From the NCBI RefSeq assembly GCF_037975245.1, contig NC_092563.1, forward strand, positions 7,065,501 through 7,129,500: a stretch of 64,000 nucleotides of DNA, in the 5' to 3' direction. The stretch comes from Apostichopus japonicus. Lineage: Eukaryota; Echinodermata; Holothuroidea; Aspidochirotida; Stichopodidae. The notes below the pieces were generated by a model, which was not told the DNA's origin, made no database searches, and saw nothing but the letters and a program-made list of their open reading frames with translations. This document shows, in pieces, positions 43,601 to 46,080 of this stretch; the first letter of the stretch is position 1, and each line of letters opens with the position of its first letter. Both the position numbers and the translations under genes were made by a program.

Positions 43601-45645
43601 GAAGTTGAAATATGATCCATCCCATTCAAAATGTACCAAAATGTCCACAGTAATGCCACATAATGTCCATCTATGAAACTAGTACAACAAAGAAAACTCT
43701 ATAGACCTAATACTGGTTAGCAGACCAAATAGTCAGAACATCAATTCTTGCTAGACCACAAATGATTCAAGATGCAAAGTTTTGGTGCAAAAGTGTTTTG
43801 GTATGTATACTGTACAACACTGTATCATACTCCCCACTAATGACCCTGAAGTTGAAATATGATCCATCCCATTCAAAATATACCAAAATGTCCACAGTAA
43901 TGACACGTAATGTCCATCTATGAAACTACATAGTACAACAAAGAAAACTCTATAGACCTAATACTGGTTATTGAACAAACTCATGAGTGATTCTCCTATG
44001 CAAAAATTGGGCGAGCCAAACTCTACTCTTGTAACTAAAAATCTCAATGTCTACTATCTAAGTTCAGGAAACAAGAACATAGTTGCACATTATCATAGTC
44101 ACACTTCACAATAGGCCTACGAAATTTTGAAATGCAAACTCAACATTCTTGAAGTCGTCCTCATTGAATGTCAATGTTGAATAGCATTGTAGATGATTCT
44201 GTATCCCCCACGCGCACAATTGACTTCCCAATAGTGAAACAACACCCGGGCTGTTGGTGGTCATCAGTCAATAGTTTATTTGGTGCCATGATGTGCTCTT
44301 CAGGCATGCAGGGATTATAAGTTGCAACTACCAGCTTTCAACAAAATAAACTTGTAAGCATTGGAAGGTTTCCAGTAGAGGTCCCCATTTGCATGTTTAT
44401 TATGTATAAATACAGGGTTTCCACCACACTTTGTCCCGTACGTCACATTTTGTCCCGTACGTCACATTTTTAACTTTGATAATTAGATTTGCAGTGAATA
44501 TTATTTCAATTTTTTTGGGATGGATATTGTTGAGCAATGTTTTTAATTAGAACTTTATAGAATATCACAAAAAAAATTGTTCCTCCATATCAAAACTTGA
44601 AAAAAGTGCTGAAAATTGTGACGTACGGGACATCAGTATTTGGACACTAGCTAATTAGCATATTTAATTGATGAACCCCCAAACATAATATGTCAAAATT
44701 ATTGGAAGGAAGGGTGTATCATGTCCCACATAACTTATATTCAATAAGTTCATATTACTGACAGGGAAATAGGATTCCAAATGTCCCGTACGTCACACTG
44801 CAATTTGAATTTATGCAAATTAGCTGGCTGTAATTGTTTGAATAGGCAAAAAAATTCAAACAATTATGAAAATCTGAAACTTCAATAATTCAGCTTTAAT
44901 ATGACACCACATTTAGGGTGCTTCAGTAAAGTTTGAAATTTGGCTTCTAGGGATACAATAGCTTGGACCTGCCCTGAAATGGAAATGAAAATATCACACA
45001 AACAAAGAAAGTTCTTCAGTGGTTTCCTGATATCCGCAAAGTGCGCTTATTTTCTCTCAACATCTTCCTTGAATAGCCATTCAATCTTCGCCGATTTTCC
45101 TTGAATAGCCAGTTATAAGCCAAACACAAGTTTTGTGTATTTATGATCTTGCATATAAATGAGTCAACAGCACCAAATATGAAAGTCCCAATTGTTGGTA
45201 TCTGAAACTAGCTTGACATGTATGCATGGATTACCCATCCGCAGGATCGATCCATTTTTAAGGGAAGGCTGGCACTTGAGTTTTGATCAAGCTAAAAATG
45301 TCTCGACACATATGTGAGAACAGATCAACAGATTCTGCTCAGAATTCTCTTGCTATATTTCTTAACAGAACTTGGGTTGAGGAGTGTTAGGGTTGAGGAG
45401 TGTTTAAGTGGAAGTGGTATTCCAAAAATGCCATGAATAATATGTTTAATTTGCAGAGATCCAGATTGCTTGCAATCAGTTTGTTGTTATTTTTTTCTTT
45501 CTTTTAGGTCATCATGAGTGATAGGGAGGATGCATCACCACATTTGGAGAGACTTGTCAACAGCAGTGTTGCCATACCAGCTGCTTGTCATAGTACAGTA
45601 CCCTTCTCTCCAAGTGCAGGGGTTAATCTAAGGCTTTTCTTGTAA
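2283..45645 (+). CDS. SAMHD1: SAMHD1-like dNTP triphosphohydrolase without a SAM domain (15 exons, whole gene span)
   Basis: Members of this family hydrolyse dNTPs to deoxynucleoside plus triphosphate, limiting the cellular dNTP pool; they act as GTP/dNTP-activated tetramers, mostly in the nucleus. Joining exons 2283-2325, 5794-5833, 6900-6945, 7955-8115, 8527-8642, 11154-11224, 11815-11952, 17441-17650, 18178-18269, 18999-19055, 20920-21103, 22137-22244, 22763-22870, 23839-23973 and 45508-45645 gives 1647 nt, 548 residues, one open frame. Basic N terminus PKRRR (2-6) is NLS-like. HD metal ligands are H94, H133, D134 and D232 (human H167, H206, D207, D311). GTP-site residues K43, V44, D64, Q69 and R72 match human K116, V117, D137, Q142 and R145. 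Human SAMHD1 is 626 residues; the missing part is essentially its SAM domain. Human numbering is from memory. Changed residues: M77 for L150, C295 for Y374, N296 for Q375. Exons 4-14 are very secure, exons 1-3 good, exon 15 less so. Confidence 0.93.
2362..3475 (-). mobile_element. L2/Rex1-like LINE, 3' half relic
   Basis: On the minus strand, 3420-3280 reads STGAPQ-like, then [14 protein letters not shown] and [10 protein letters not shown], the RT active-site region. [15 protein letters not shown] (about 3200-3160) and [13 protein letters not shown] with [16 protein letters not shown] (2736-2590) are the conserved C-terminal part seen in L2/Rex1-type ORFs. Frameshifts split the frame. The element ends in GGGATTCAATAAAGTT and a short ACTT tandem tail near 2362-2375, as expected for this clade. 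It lies in intron 1 in antisense orientation. Confidence 0.8.
3512..3688. repeat. Palindromic (foldback) element
   Basis: Positions 3517-3548 and 3651-3682 are perfect 32-base reverse complements, and the sequence between them is itself partly self-complementary (GATGCACGAGGGC against GCCCGAGTGCATC). The whole could fold into one long hairpin. A partial relative of the arm (GTGCGTTACTCACAGGATTAA) lies at about 3787-3807. Likely a MITE-like foldback element in intron 1. Confidence 0.75.
3700..5790. other. Intron 1, rest: short dispersed repeats
   Basis: No gene recognised. Around 5100-5310 are degenerate copies of a dispersed repeat with the words GGTCAAAAGTCATTTGGGG and GTCACCAGGGGTCAAATTGTG, related to the array at 23090-23560. 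A C-rich tract lies at 5683-5700. Confidence 0.5.
5794..5833 (+). CDS. SAMHD1: SAMHD1-like exon 2 (residues 15-27)
   Basis: A 40-nt microexon between a TTTACAG acceptor and a GTAAAG donor. Read in the frame set by exon 1 it gives [13 protein letters not shown], ending with two bases (AG) that pair with exon 3. The product is a disordered acidic, serine-rich linker with an SP dipeptide, similar in style to the start of vertebrate SAMHD1. It is too short for ORF-based gene finding; support is splice-site quality and phase. Confidence 0.65.
6270..6545. repeat. Short tandem repeat rich in TATATATTCTCTAAG
   Basis: Several degenerate copies of a unit of about 22 bases, roughly AAAAATATATATTCTCTAAG, run through intron 2 (clearest at 6420-6535). 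The unit is partly self-complementary (CTCTAAGAGA-like). Confidence 0.7.
6900..6945 (+). CDS. SAMHD1: SAMHD1-like exon 3 (residues 28-43)
   Basis: A 46-nt microexon between TTGTTCCAG and GTCAGT. It reads [16 protein letters not shown] and ends in phase 0. The terminal lysine, K43, sits where human K116 precedes the VIND motif, which contacts guanine nucleotide at the first allosteric site. The exon therefore links the disordered N terminus straight to the HD core, with no room for a SAM domain. Confidence 0.75.
7955..8115 (+). CDS. SAMHD1: SAMHD1-like exon 4: start of HD core (residues 44-96)
   Basis: Acceptor TCATTGCAG precedes [16 protein letters not shown]. The exon contains [12 protein letters not shown] (D64, Q69 and R72 of the GTP site) and ends in [10 protein letters not shown], where H94 is the first HD metal ligand and R91 equals human R164. 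The donor is G|GTAGGT, and the glycine codon is completed by the first base of exon 5. Closely collinear with human SAMHD1 over its whole length. Confidence 0.97.
8527..8642 (+). CDS. SAMHD1: SAMHD1-like exon 5: HD dipeptide (residues 97-135)
   Basis: Starts [13 protein letters not shown] after a CTGACAG acceptor and ends in [11 protein letters not shown] before a GTTGGT donor. H133 and D134 are the HD pair that gives the domain its name (human H206 and D207). The trailing G joins GA of exon 6 to make the following glycine. Reading through the donor gives an unrelated tail and a stop, which supports splicing here. Confidence 0.96.
8833..8985. repeat. Cluster of ACCTGGTAT / ATACCAGGT motifs
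   Basis: At least six copies of the 8-9 base word ACCAGGTAT or its reverse complement lie within 150 bases, including the palindrome TACCAGGTACACCTGGTA near 8846-8863. They sit in intron 5 right after exon 5. Function unknown. Confidence 0.6.
9000..10215. repeat. Inverted-repeat pair in intron 5, possible DNA transposon
   Basis: Sequence around 9040-9150 (CGAGATTTTTTTCCCAGCGC, then GCATACCTTACCTCTCATTGG) reappears inverted around 10090-10190 (CCAATGGGAGCAAGGTATGC, then GCGCTGGAAAAAAAATTCGC). The arms are diverged, about 100 bases or more. The interior has no recognisable ORF. It may be an old non-autonomous element; exact ends were not determined. Confidence 0.5.
11154..11224 (+). CDS. SAMHD1: SAMHD1-like exon 6 (residues 136-159)
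   Basis: A 71-nt exon between CATTACAG and GTAAAG encoding [12 protein letters not shown] and then RPDYKGK. H137 and H142 match human H210 and H215 of the active site. The last residues GK replace WT of the human KWTHE segment. It ends in phase 0 and joins exon 7 without gaps relative to human. Confidence 0.95.
11815..11952 (+). CDS. SAMHD1: SAMHD1-like exon 7 (residues 160-205)
   Basis: Begins [15 protein letters not shown] after GAACAG and includes [10 protein letters not shown], near-identical to human CFIKEQIVG. It ends EKK before GTATTG, phase 0. The linker after IVG is about five residues shorter than in human. The following 5.5-kb intron holds the 34-bp minisatellite and several dispersed repeats. 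Confidence 0.96.
12797..15222. repeat. 34-bp minisatellite, about 71 copies
   Basis: The unit is roughly ACATGTGTGATGTTTCTTTA followed by CCTGAGTATCTGGT, with frequent CTTGT/CTGGT and TTT/TAA/TCA variants. The array fills much of the 5.5-kb intron 7. Because 34 is not a multiple of 3, all three frames are read in turn and long spurious reading frames appear on the minus strand; these are not genes. A block is duplicated at higher order: the GAGTGTCTGG variant at 13503 recurs at 14081, 578 bases or 17 units later. Confidence 0.95.
15225..15720 (-). mobile_element. Dispersed MITE-like repeat fragment (CAGGCGCGTATCCAGG family)
   Basis: Read on the minus strand, 15328-15225 gives CAGGCGCGTATCCAGGATTT, then an AGCGCCACCATCGGTTGGCG block. 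The same text occurs at 34651-34745, and the block after it (AACAGACCGGTCAAAATTAC, 15510-15650) matches 35085-35215. A related inverted fragment lies at 16240-16445. These are pieces of one family of non-autonomous elements that recurs throughout the window. Confidence 0.65.
16240..16445 (+). mobile_element. MITE-like fragment, same family in opposite orientation
   Basis: Contains CTATCTAAGCGTAGCGCCAC, GTACAAGAAAATTTTGGCCG and then GCATTTTCTATTTTGAAATT, ACTAGCGATATCATAAAAAA and a G-rich tract. The last part is shared with 30560-30670 and, in part, 35216-35250. No TSD could be assigned here. Confidence 0.55.
16560..16915 (+). repeat. Dispersed repeat copy 1 (pyrimidine-rich, shared with 28860-29210)
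   Basis: GTGAGAGAGGAAAAATGGAA, then ATAGGGTTCAGCGCTGTAAT, TGTCACTGTTCCTCTTTCTC, a long TTC/CTC-rich tract and GGATACGCGCCTGCAC. The same blocks occur in the same order at 28860-29210. The open frames here are by-products of the polypyrimidine tract. Class of repeat unknown. Confidence 0.7.
17441..17650 (+). CDS. SAMHD1: SAMHD1-like exon 8: last HD metal ligand (residues 206-275)
   Basis: The largest exon, 70 codons, from a TTTTCTATAG acceptor to GTAAGT. It contains [16 protein letters not shown], where D232, K233, Y236 and D240 match human D311, K312, Y315 and D319, then [12 protein letters not shown] (R254 for R333) and ICTRDK (R273 and K275 for R352 and K354 of the second allosteric site). 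All these residues are conserved. Confidence 0.97.
18178..18269 (+). CDS. SAMHD1: SAMHD1-like exon 9 (residues 276-305)
   Basis: Encodes [19 protein letters not shown] and then [11 protein letters not shown], between CTTTCAG and GTGAGT. R287 and H291 match human R366 and H370. The human RRAYQHK stretch reads LRACNHR here, so Y374 and Q375 become C295 and N296, and K377 becomes R298. H297 (H376) is kept. The last codon is AT|G across the intron. Confidence 0.96.
18999..19055 (+). CDS. SAMHD1: SAMHD1-like exon 10 (residues 306-324)
   Basis: A 57-nt exon between TTCTCAG and [24 protein letters not shown], with split codons at both ends. It matches the human segment DAFLKADDYIEI. The intron that follows holds the 49-bp minisatellite. 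Confidence 0.9.
19325..20575. repeat. 49-bp minisatellite, about 25 copies
   Basis: The unit is close to CCTATGTTTATGCACTCTTA followed by AATGAAGTGTTGTAAAGTGA and CCTGTTTGT. Some copies are truncated (CACTTTGAAATGTTGTAAA). It occupies most of intron 10, between exons 10 and 11. The two arrays in this gene (34 bp and 49 bp) share no sequence. Confidence 0.93.
20920..21103 (+). CDS. SAMHD1: SAMHD1-like exon 11 (residues 325-386)
   Basis: Starts [18 protein letters not shown] after TTTCTTAG, matching human STAIDDMEAYTKL, and runs to [12 protein letters not shown] before GTAGCT, matching FKYVGETQPTG. Phase 0 at the end. The segment is alpha-helical C-lobe material of the tetramer interface in the human structure (family knowledge). 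Confidence 0.96.
21274..21775. repeat. TA microsatellite split by a MITE
   Basis: TA dinucleotide tracts run at 21274-21313 and 21654-21775 in intron 11. They flank a 337-bp element, so the two tracts were probably one before insertion. Open frames reading IYIYIY come from this tract and are not genes. Confidence 0.9.
21316..21652. mobile_element. hAT-like MITE inserted in a TA tract
   Basis: Ends are CAGGGTTATAGC (21316-21327) and GCTATAACCCTG (21641-21652), a perfect 12-bp terminal inverted repeat, 14 bp if the flanking TA/TA is counted. The interior has GC-rich blocks (GGCCGGGGGTCCAGGGCCCG; GGCCGCCGGCGGCCGG) and no transposase. The target duplication cannot be read because the target is TA repeats. 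Confidence 0.75.
22137..22244 (+). CDS. SAMHD1: SAMHD1-like exon 12 (residues 387-422)
   Basis: Thirty-six codons between CACACCAG and GTAAGT, phase 0 to 0: a lysine/glutamate-rich stretch ending [10 protein letters not shown]. It lies where human has KLKAEDFIVDVINM. Conservation is weak, as expected for this charged connector; the splice sites and phase carry the call. Confidence 0.9.
22763..22870 (+). CDS. SAMHD1: SAMHD1-like exon 13 (residues 423-458)
   Basis: Thirty-six codons, [20 protein letters not shown] and onward to RISEIRQ, between TTGACAG and GTGGGT. It matches the human MDYGMQEKNPIDHVSFY segment closely. Confidence 0.96.
22960..23640. repeat. Dispersed repeat array with GGTCAAAGGTCA words
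   Basis: About five degenerate copies of a unit of roughly 100-130 bases: ATATCTCCAGACAG, then a remark-like GCATGGTAG stretch, then GGAGGTCAAAGGTCATTTGG and a GTCACC/GTCAGC block. Part of the left end (22965-23095) is a diverged inverted copy of 50570-50700 in the macrosatellite. Lies in intron 13. One copy has a perfect AGGTCAAAGGTCA at 23152-23164. Confidence 0.7.
23839..23973 (+). CDS. SAMHD1: SAMHD1-like exon 14 (residues 459-503)
   Basis: Forty-five codons starting [19 protein letters not shown] and including [13 protein letters not shown]. It matches human LLPEKFAEQLIRVYCKK and QYFVQWCADRNFTK. The donor is AAG|GTATGG, phase 0. If this donor were not used, the frame would add VWGEKLQ and stop at 23997, giving a 510-residue form. 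Confidence 0.95.
24371..24912 (+). pseudogene. L1-like ORF1 relic (coiled coil plus RRM-like domain)
   Basis: Begins [16 protein letters not shown], breaks by stop and frameshift, and resumes at 24468 with a heptad-like, lysine/glutamate-rich stretch ([20 protein letters not shown]). At 24653-24905 the pattern [11 protein letters not shown] ... [11 protein letters not shown] ... [18 protein letters not shown] matches the RNA-binding domain of L1 ORF1 proteins. In live elements this protein coats the LINE RNA. Here it is broken. Confidence 0.75.
24930..27150 (+). pseudogene. L1/Tx1-like ORF2 relic: endonuclease part and reverse transcriptase
   Basis: Endonuclease fragment: [49 protein letters not shown] (the catalytic H/D end is degraded). 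[66 protein letters not shown], then [11 protein letters not shown] where LINEs usually have YADD or FADD. Then [16 protein letters not shown] and [20 protein letters not shown]. At least eight frameshifts or stops. Reading frame changes are real breaks, not introns. Confidence 0.85.
27151..27340 (-). pseudogene. Penelope-like RT core motifs, inverted segment
   Basis: Minus-strand reading gives [20 protein letters not shown], then [20 protein letters not shown] and [11 protein letters not shown]...Y.Q..G.AMGS.LS..LAN.FM..LE is the signature of Penelope-like RTs. The reading continues in sense on the + strand at 27380 ([12 protein letters not shown]), which shows the two pieces were once one ORF. 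Confidence 0.85.
27376..28242 (+). pseudogene. Penelope-like RT C-part and GIY-YIG endonuclease relic
   Basis: [12 protein letters not shown] holds the RT active-site region, with DY in place of the usual DD. Then [47 protein letters not shown] and [10 protein letters not shown] follow to a stop at 27832. The second part (27940-28242) reads [20 protein letters not shown], then [11 protein letters not shown]: the GIY-YIG motif with the CxxC pair and later histidines typical of Penelope-like endonucleases. The stop between the parts and the RT change make it inactive. Confidence 0.88.
28528..28570 (+). ncRNA. Hammerhead-ribozyme-like motif in the Penelope-like 3' region
   Basis: Core CTGACGA (28533-28539) and GAAA (28558-28561) bracket a stem GAGTGG/CCACTC with loop TGA. 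ATTGC (28528-28532) can pair with GCAGT (28566-28570) as stem I with one wobble. Stem III would be only AT/AT, with UA as the cleavage dinucleotide. One G next to stem II is unpaired. Penelope-like elements are known to encode minimal type I hammerheads, so place and form agree. Activity is uncertain because of the bulge. Confidence 0.65.
28613..28670. repeat. TATATA-rich microsatellite
   Basis: Degenerate TA/TAAATA repeats between the Penelope-like element and the SINE. Confidence 0.8.
28675..28850 (-). mobile_element. tRNA-headed SINE containing a hammerhead ribozyme
   Basis: Read on the minus strand: GTGGTCGAGTGGTA (28830-28817) fits an A box, GGTTCGATTCC (28786-28776) is a perfect B box, and together they form a tRNA-Ser/Leu-like pol III promoter. 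Directly after the B box and TACC comes a complete hammerhead fold (28772-28731). The tail is AT-rich and ends near TATATCTGTCACATTC (about 28690-28675). Exact ends and target duplication are not clear because the flank is TA repeats. Confidence 0.75.
28731..28772 (-). ncRNA. Type I hammerhead ribozyme, complete fold
   Basis: Minus strand in order: CTTCGC (stem I), CTGATGA (conserved core), GTCC-CAAAA-GGAC (stem II, perfect), GAAA (core), CAGG making a two-pair stem III with loop AG, then TC (cleavage site) and GTGAAG, which pairs with CTTCGC (five Watson-Crick pairs and one wobble). Every invariant core base is present. Predicted cleavage is after the C at 28737. The very short stem III is typical of retroelement hammerheads, which act well as dimers. 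Confidence 0.85.
28860..29210 (+). repeat. Dispersed repeat copy 2 (pyrimidine-rich)
   Basis: GTGAGAGAGGAAAAATGGGA, AATATGGATCAGCGCTGTAA, TGTCACTGTTCCTCTTTCAC, a CT-rich tract and ATGCGCCTGCATA, collinear with 16560-16915. Confidence 0.7.
29240..29985 (-). mobile_element. LINE reverse-transcriptase relic
   Basis: On the minus strand around 29870-29740, allowing frame changes, the text gives a PQG-like motif, [17 protein letters not shown] and [17 protein letters not shown], the classic YADD box and flank of Jockey/CR1-like RTs. The rest is badly decayed. Separately, on the + strand, GGCTGAATAAATATCTATCT followed by ATCCATCT (29527-29555) looks like the 3' tail of another LINE, so two elements may overlap here. 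Confidence 0.6.
30000..31550. other. AT-rich intronic or intergenic sequence apart from the MITE
   Basis: Apart from the 187-bp MITE at 30525-30711, I recognise no gene or element. A C-rich tract lies at 30347-30360. Confidence 0.45.
30525..30711. mobile_element. hAT-like MITE with perfect 8-bp target duplication
   Basis: Ends CAGCGCGTAGCCAGG and CTTGGCTAGGCTCCTG form an imperfect terminal inverted repeat. GTTACCAA flanks both sides (30517-30524 and 30712-30719), an exact 8-bp duplication typical of hAT transposition. The 187-bp interior contains the GCATTTTCT...ACTAGCGATATCATAAAA block shared with 16340-16410 and a G tract. Confidence 0.85.
31550..32835. repeat. 124-bp satellite, about eight copies, split by a hAT-like MITE
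   Basis: The unit includes CCACTTTTCTATGGGTGATG, GTCTTATATGAATTAAATAG, TTTTTAATGTACATGAAGCC and CAAATATTTGGGGTCTTGTC. CTATGGGTG recurs at about 32230, 32345, 32469 and 32593, spacing 115-124. The first copy (31580-31675) is separated from the rest by the element at 31676-32050. Open frames in both directions come from the repeat. Confidence 0.93.
31676..32050. mobile_element. hAT-like MITE inside the 124-bp satellite
   Basis: Starts CAAGGGCGTAGGAA and ends TTCCTACGCCACTG; these are inverted repeats apart from two or three bases. Flanks CCCAAGAC (31668-31675) and CCTAAGAC (32051-32058) match at seven of eight positions. The interior holds G/C homopolymer-rich blocks and two AATTGCATCT-GGCCA blocks. 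No transposase. Confidence 0.8.
32920..33324. mobile_element. hAT-like non-autonomous element, 405 bp
   Basis: Terminal repeats CAGGGTTGTCCAACCT (32920-32935) and AGGTTGGACAACCCTG (33309-33324) are a perfect 16-bp inverted pair. The interior has GGGCCGCATG and CGGGCCGTAG subterminal words in opposite sense. GGCTATG occurs on both sides (about 32909 and 33325) but is offset by three bases on the left, so the target duplication is only probable. Confidence 0.8.
33330..34320. other. No gene recognised; degenerate minus-strand frames
   Basis: Minus-strand frames at 33609-33412 contain a few Cys/Pro-rich residues (KQCDMPGC) that hint at an old transposon protein, but no family could be named. Confidence 0.3.
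34333..34374. repeat. Short inverted repeat (hairpin)
   Basis: AGTATAAACTGTCC and GGACAGTTTATACT are perfect 14-base complements separated by about 14 bases. The flanks carry further related words (CAGTACAAACTGTC upstream; ACCGG at both sides), suggesting a small palindromic element. Confidence 0.65.
34602..35291 (+). mobile_element. TA tract and CAGGCGCGTATCC-family MITE
   Basis: A TA microsatellite (34602-34650) is followed by GCGCGTATCGAGGATTTTCT, a GCACCACCATTGGTTGGCGC block, AACAGACCGGTCAAATTTGC and GGCTATGCGCCTG at the end (35291). The ends match the family consensus CAGGCGCGTA...GCGCCTG, with the first bases lost at the TA tract. Compare 15225-15720. Confidence 0.65.
36031..36991. mobile_element. 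hAT-like element, 961 bp, perfect 8-bp target duplication
   Basis: Left end CAGTGGCGGCGGAACGGG and right end CCCGTTCCGCCGTGCCTG match as inverted repeats at 15 of 18 positions. CACCCATC flanks both sides exactly (36023-36030 and 36992-36999). The interior includes the GTACGCTCCGCGCCAAC...GCTTAGATAGTC block (about 36865-36910) shared with other MITEs here. No transposase frame seen. Confidence 0.9.
37520..37715 (+). repeat. 12-bp tandem repeat (GGGATGAATCCT / GTGATGAATCCT)
   Basis: About 15 units of 12 bases or 6-base variants (GATGAATCCTGG, GATGAATCTGAA). As 12 is a multiple of 3, all frames stay open and give low-complexity products such as [12 protein letters not shown] treat it as a minisatellite, although it lies just upstream of a possible 5' exon (37839). 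Confidence 0.85.
37839..37922 (+). CDS. Possible 5' exon of an unrecognised gene
   Basis: ATG opens [20 protein letters not shown] and seven more residues to TAG. Upstream are two CCAAT words (ACCAATC at 37769-37775; AGCCAATCG at 37808-37816) and higher GC than the surroundings, which recalls a promoter-proximal first exon. A second small frame, [15 protein letters not shown], follows at 37952. No partner exon with clear homology was found, so this is a candidate only. It could also be an upstream start or chance. Confidence 0.25.
   Translation: MSAPVDENKVRSVDEKNGDFQPDFKRV
38030..38810. repeat. CTAGTAG / CTACTAG palindromic clusters
   Basis: Two clusters (38030-38065 and 38735-38805) are built from ACTAGTAGTA and its complement, so each can fold on itself. 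Sequence between them shows no gene. Confidence 0.6.
38830..40860. other. Unidentified stretch with one 92-codon open frame
   Basis: A + strand frame at 39947-40225 encodes 92 residues rich in His, Cys and Lys (ending [16 protein letters not shown]) with no start context or splice support. The frame extends a little upstream of its ATG. It may be the end of an old transposon ORF, but I cannot name a family. The rest shows nothing recognisable. Confidence 0.3.
40869..40952. repeat. Perfect 32-bp inverted repeat with 20-base loop
   Basis: Positions 40869-40900 and 40921-40952 are exact reverse complements without a single mismatch. The arm starts CACAGGCACTCGTAACGTTA. It is flanked by AACAGGT on both outer sides. 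The size resembles a short hairpin precursor or a tiny foldback element. It lies 35 bases before the hAT-like element at 40988. Confidence 0.85.
40988..42323. mobile_element. hAT-like element, 1.34 kb, with nested MITE
   Basis: Ends CATAGGCGTA and TACGCCTATG are perfect 10-bp inverted repeats. Flanks ATAGTCAC (40980-40987) and ATGGTCAC (42324-42331) agree at seven of eight. A second element (41417-41770) sits inside. The right part carries the TTTGTACGCTACGTGCCAAC...CCGCTTAGATGG block common to this repeat group. Confidence 0.78.
41417..41770. mobile_element. Nested MITE, 354 bp
   Basis: Terminal repeats CAGGGGCGTCGG (41417-41428) and CCGACGCCCCTG (41759-41770) are a perfect 12-bp inverted pair. 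ATATA flanks both sides (41412-41416 and 41771-41775). An 8-bp duplication is not evident, so hAT membership rests on the end sequence. Confidence 0.8.
42814..44974. mobile_element. DNA transposon B: 18-bp TIRs and seven 16-bp subterminal motifs
   Basis: GGGCAGGTCCAAGCTATT (42814-42831) and its exact complement (44957-44974) bound 2161 bp. The word TGTGACGTACGGGACA occurs perfectly at 42837, 43202, 43218 and 44617 on +, and at 44432, 44451 and 44782 on -, with a decayed copy at 43007. Such arrays usually bind transposase. Interior frames (64 and 78 codons) match nothing I know; a block at about 43483-43735 is repeated at 43739-43975. No target duplication was found. Probably non-autonomous. 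Confidence 0.85.
43483..43980 (+). repeat. Tandem duplication of about 256 bp inside transposon B
   Basis: CATCAATTCTAGCC... and CATCAATTCTTGCT... begin near-identical blocks containing CCACAAATGATTCAAGATGC, GTATGTATACTGTACAACAC and CTCTATAGACCTAATACTGG. Small gaps separate the copies. Confidence 0.85.
45508..45645 (+). CDS. SAMHD1: Probable SAMHD1-like terminal exon 15 (residues 504-548)
   Basis: After a long pyrimidine tract and TTTTAG the phase-0 frame reads [18 protein letters not shown] and ends GVNLRLFL before TAA. The start VIM...SP resembles human VIAPLITP, which carries the CDK site, and the end RLFL recalls human SRVQLF. Two SP dipeptides (513-514, 537-538) could be CDK sites. A candidate AATAAA lies near 46124. 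Length and phase fit exactly, but the 21.5-kb intron makes assignment an inference; the exon could belong to another transcript. Confidence 0.6.
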   Translation, partial: VIMSDREDASPHLERLVNSSVAIPAACHSTVPFSPSAGVNLRLFL

Positions 45646-46080
45646 AGAAAATGATGGATGGTTTTTTCGAGCCACAAGATATGTCAGAGGGGAACAATTC
45701 ATCCGTGGTAAAGCTGTATCCCCTGCAGATGGAAGCTATTAGATGTAAGTTGACAGAATTCCCACATATTTTAAAGGAGGTTAGGTAGTTGAAAAAAAAT
45801 TTGACATAAATTCTGTACAGCTTCCTTCCAAATCAGCTATAAATATACATTATGGAAATATTTCCTTTTAAACTGGCACTTAAGTTTCCTTGCTTGTATA
45901 AGGAAGGATCTGGAGAGTAATGGTGAACTTTGAAGCATAGAGAAAAGACTGATAATTACTCTCAAATTTCATATCAACAATGAAAACATGCAGCAATTCC
46001 ATGAGTATTGAATAATGATAAATTGAAGAGGATACTAATTGGTATTTGTCATTAACCTGTGGGAATTTGCCTTTCTTCTC

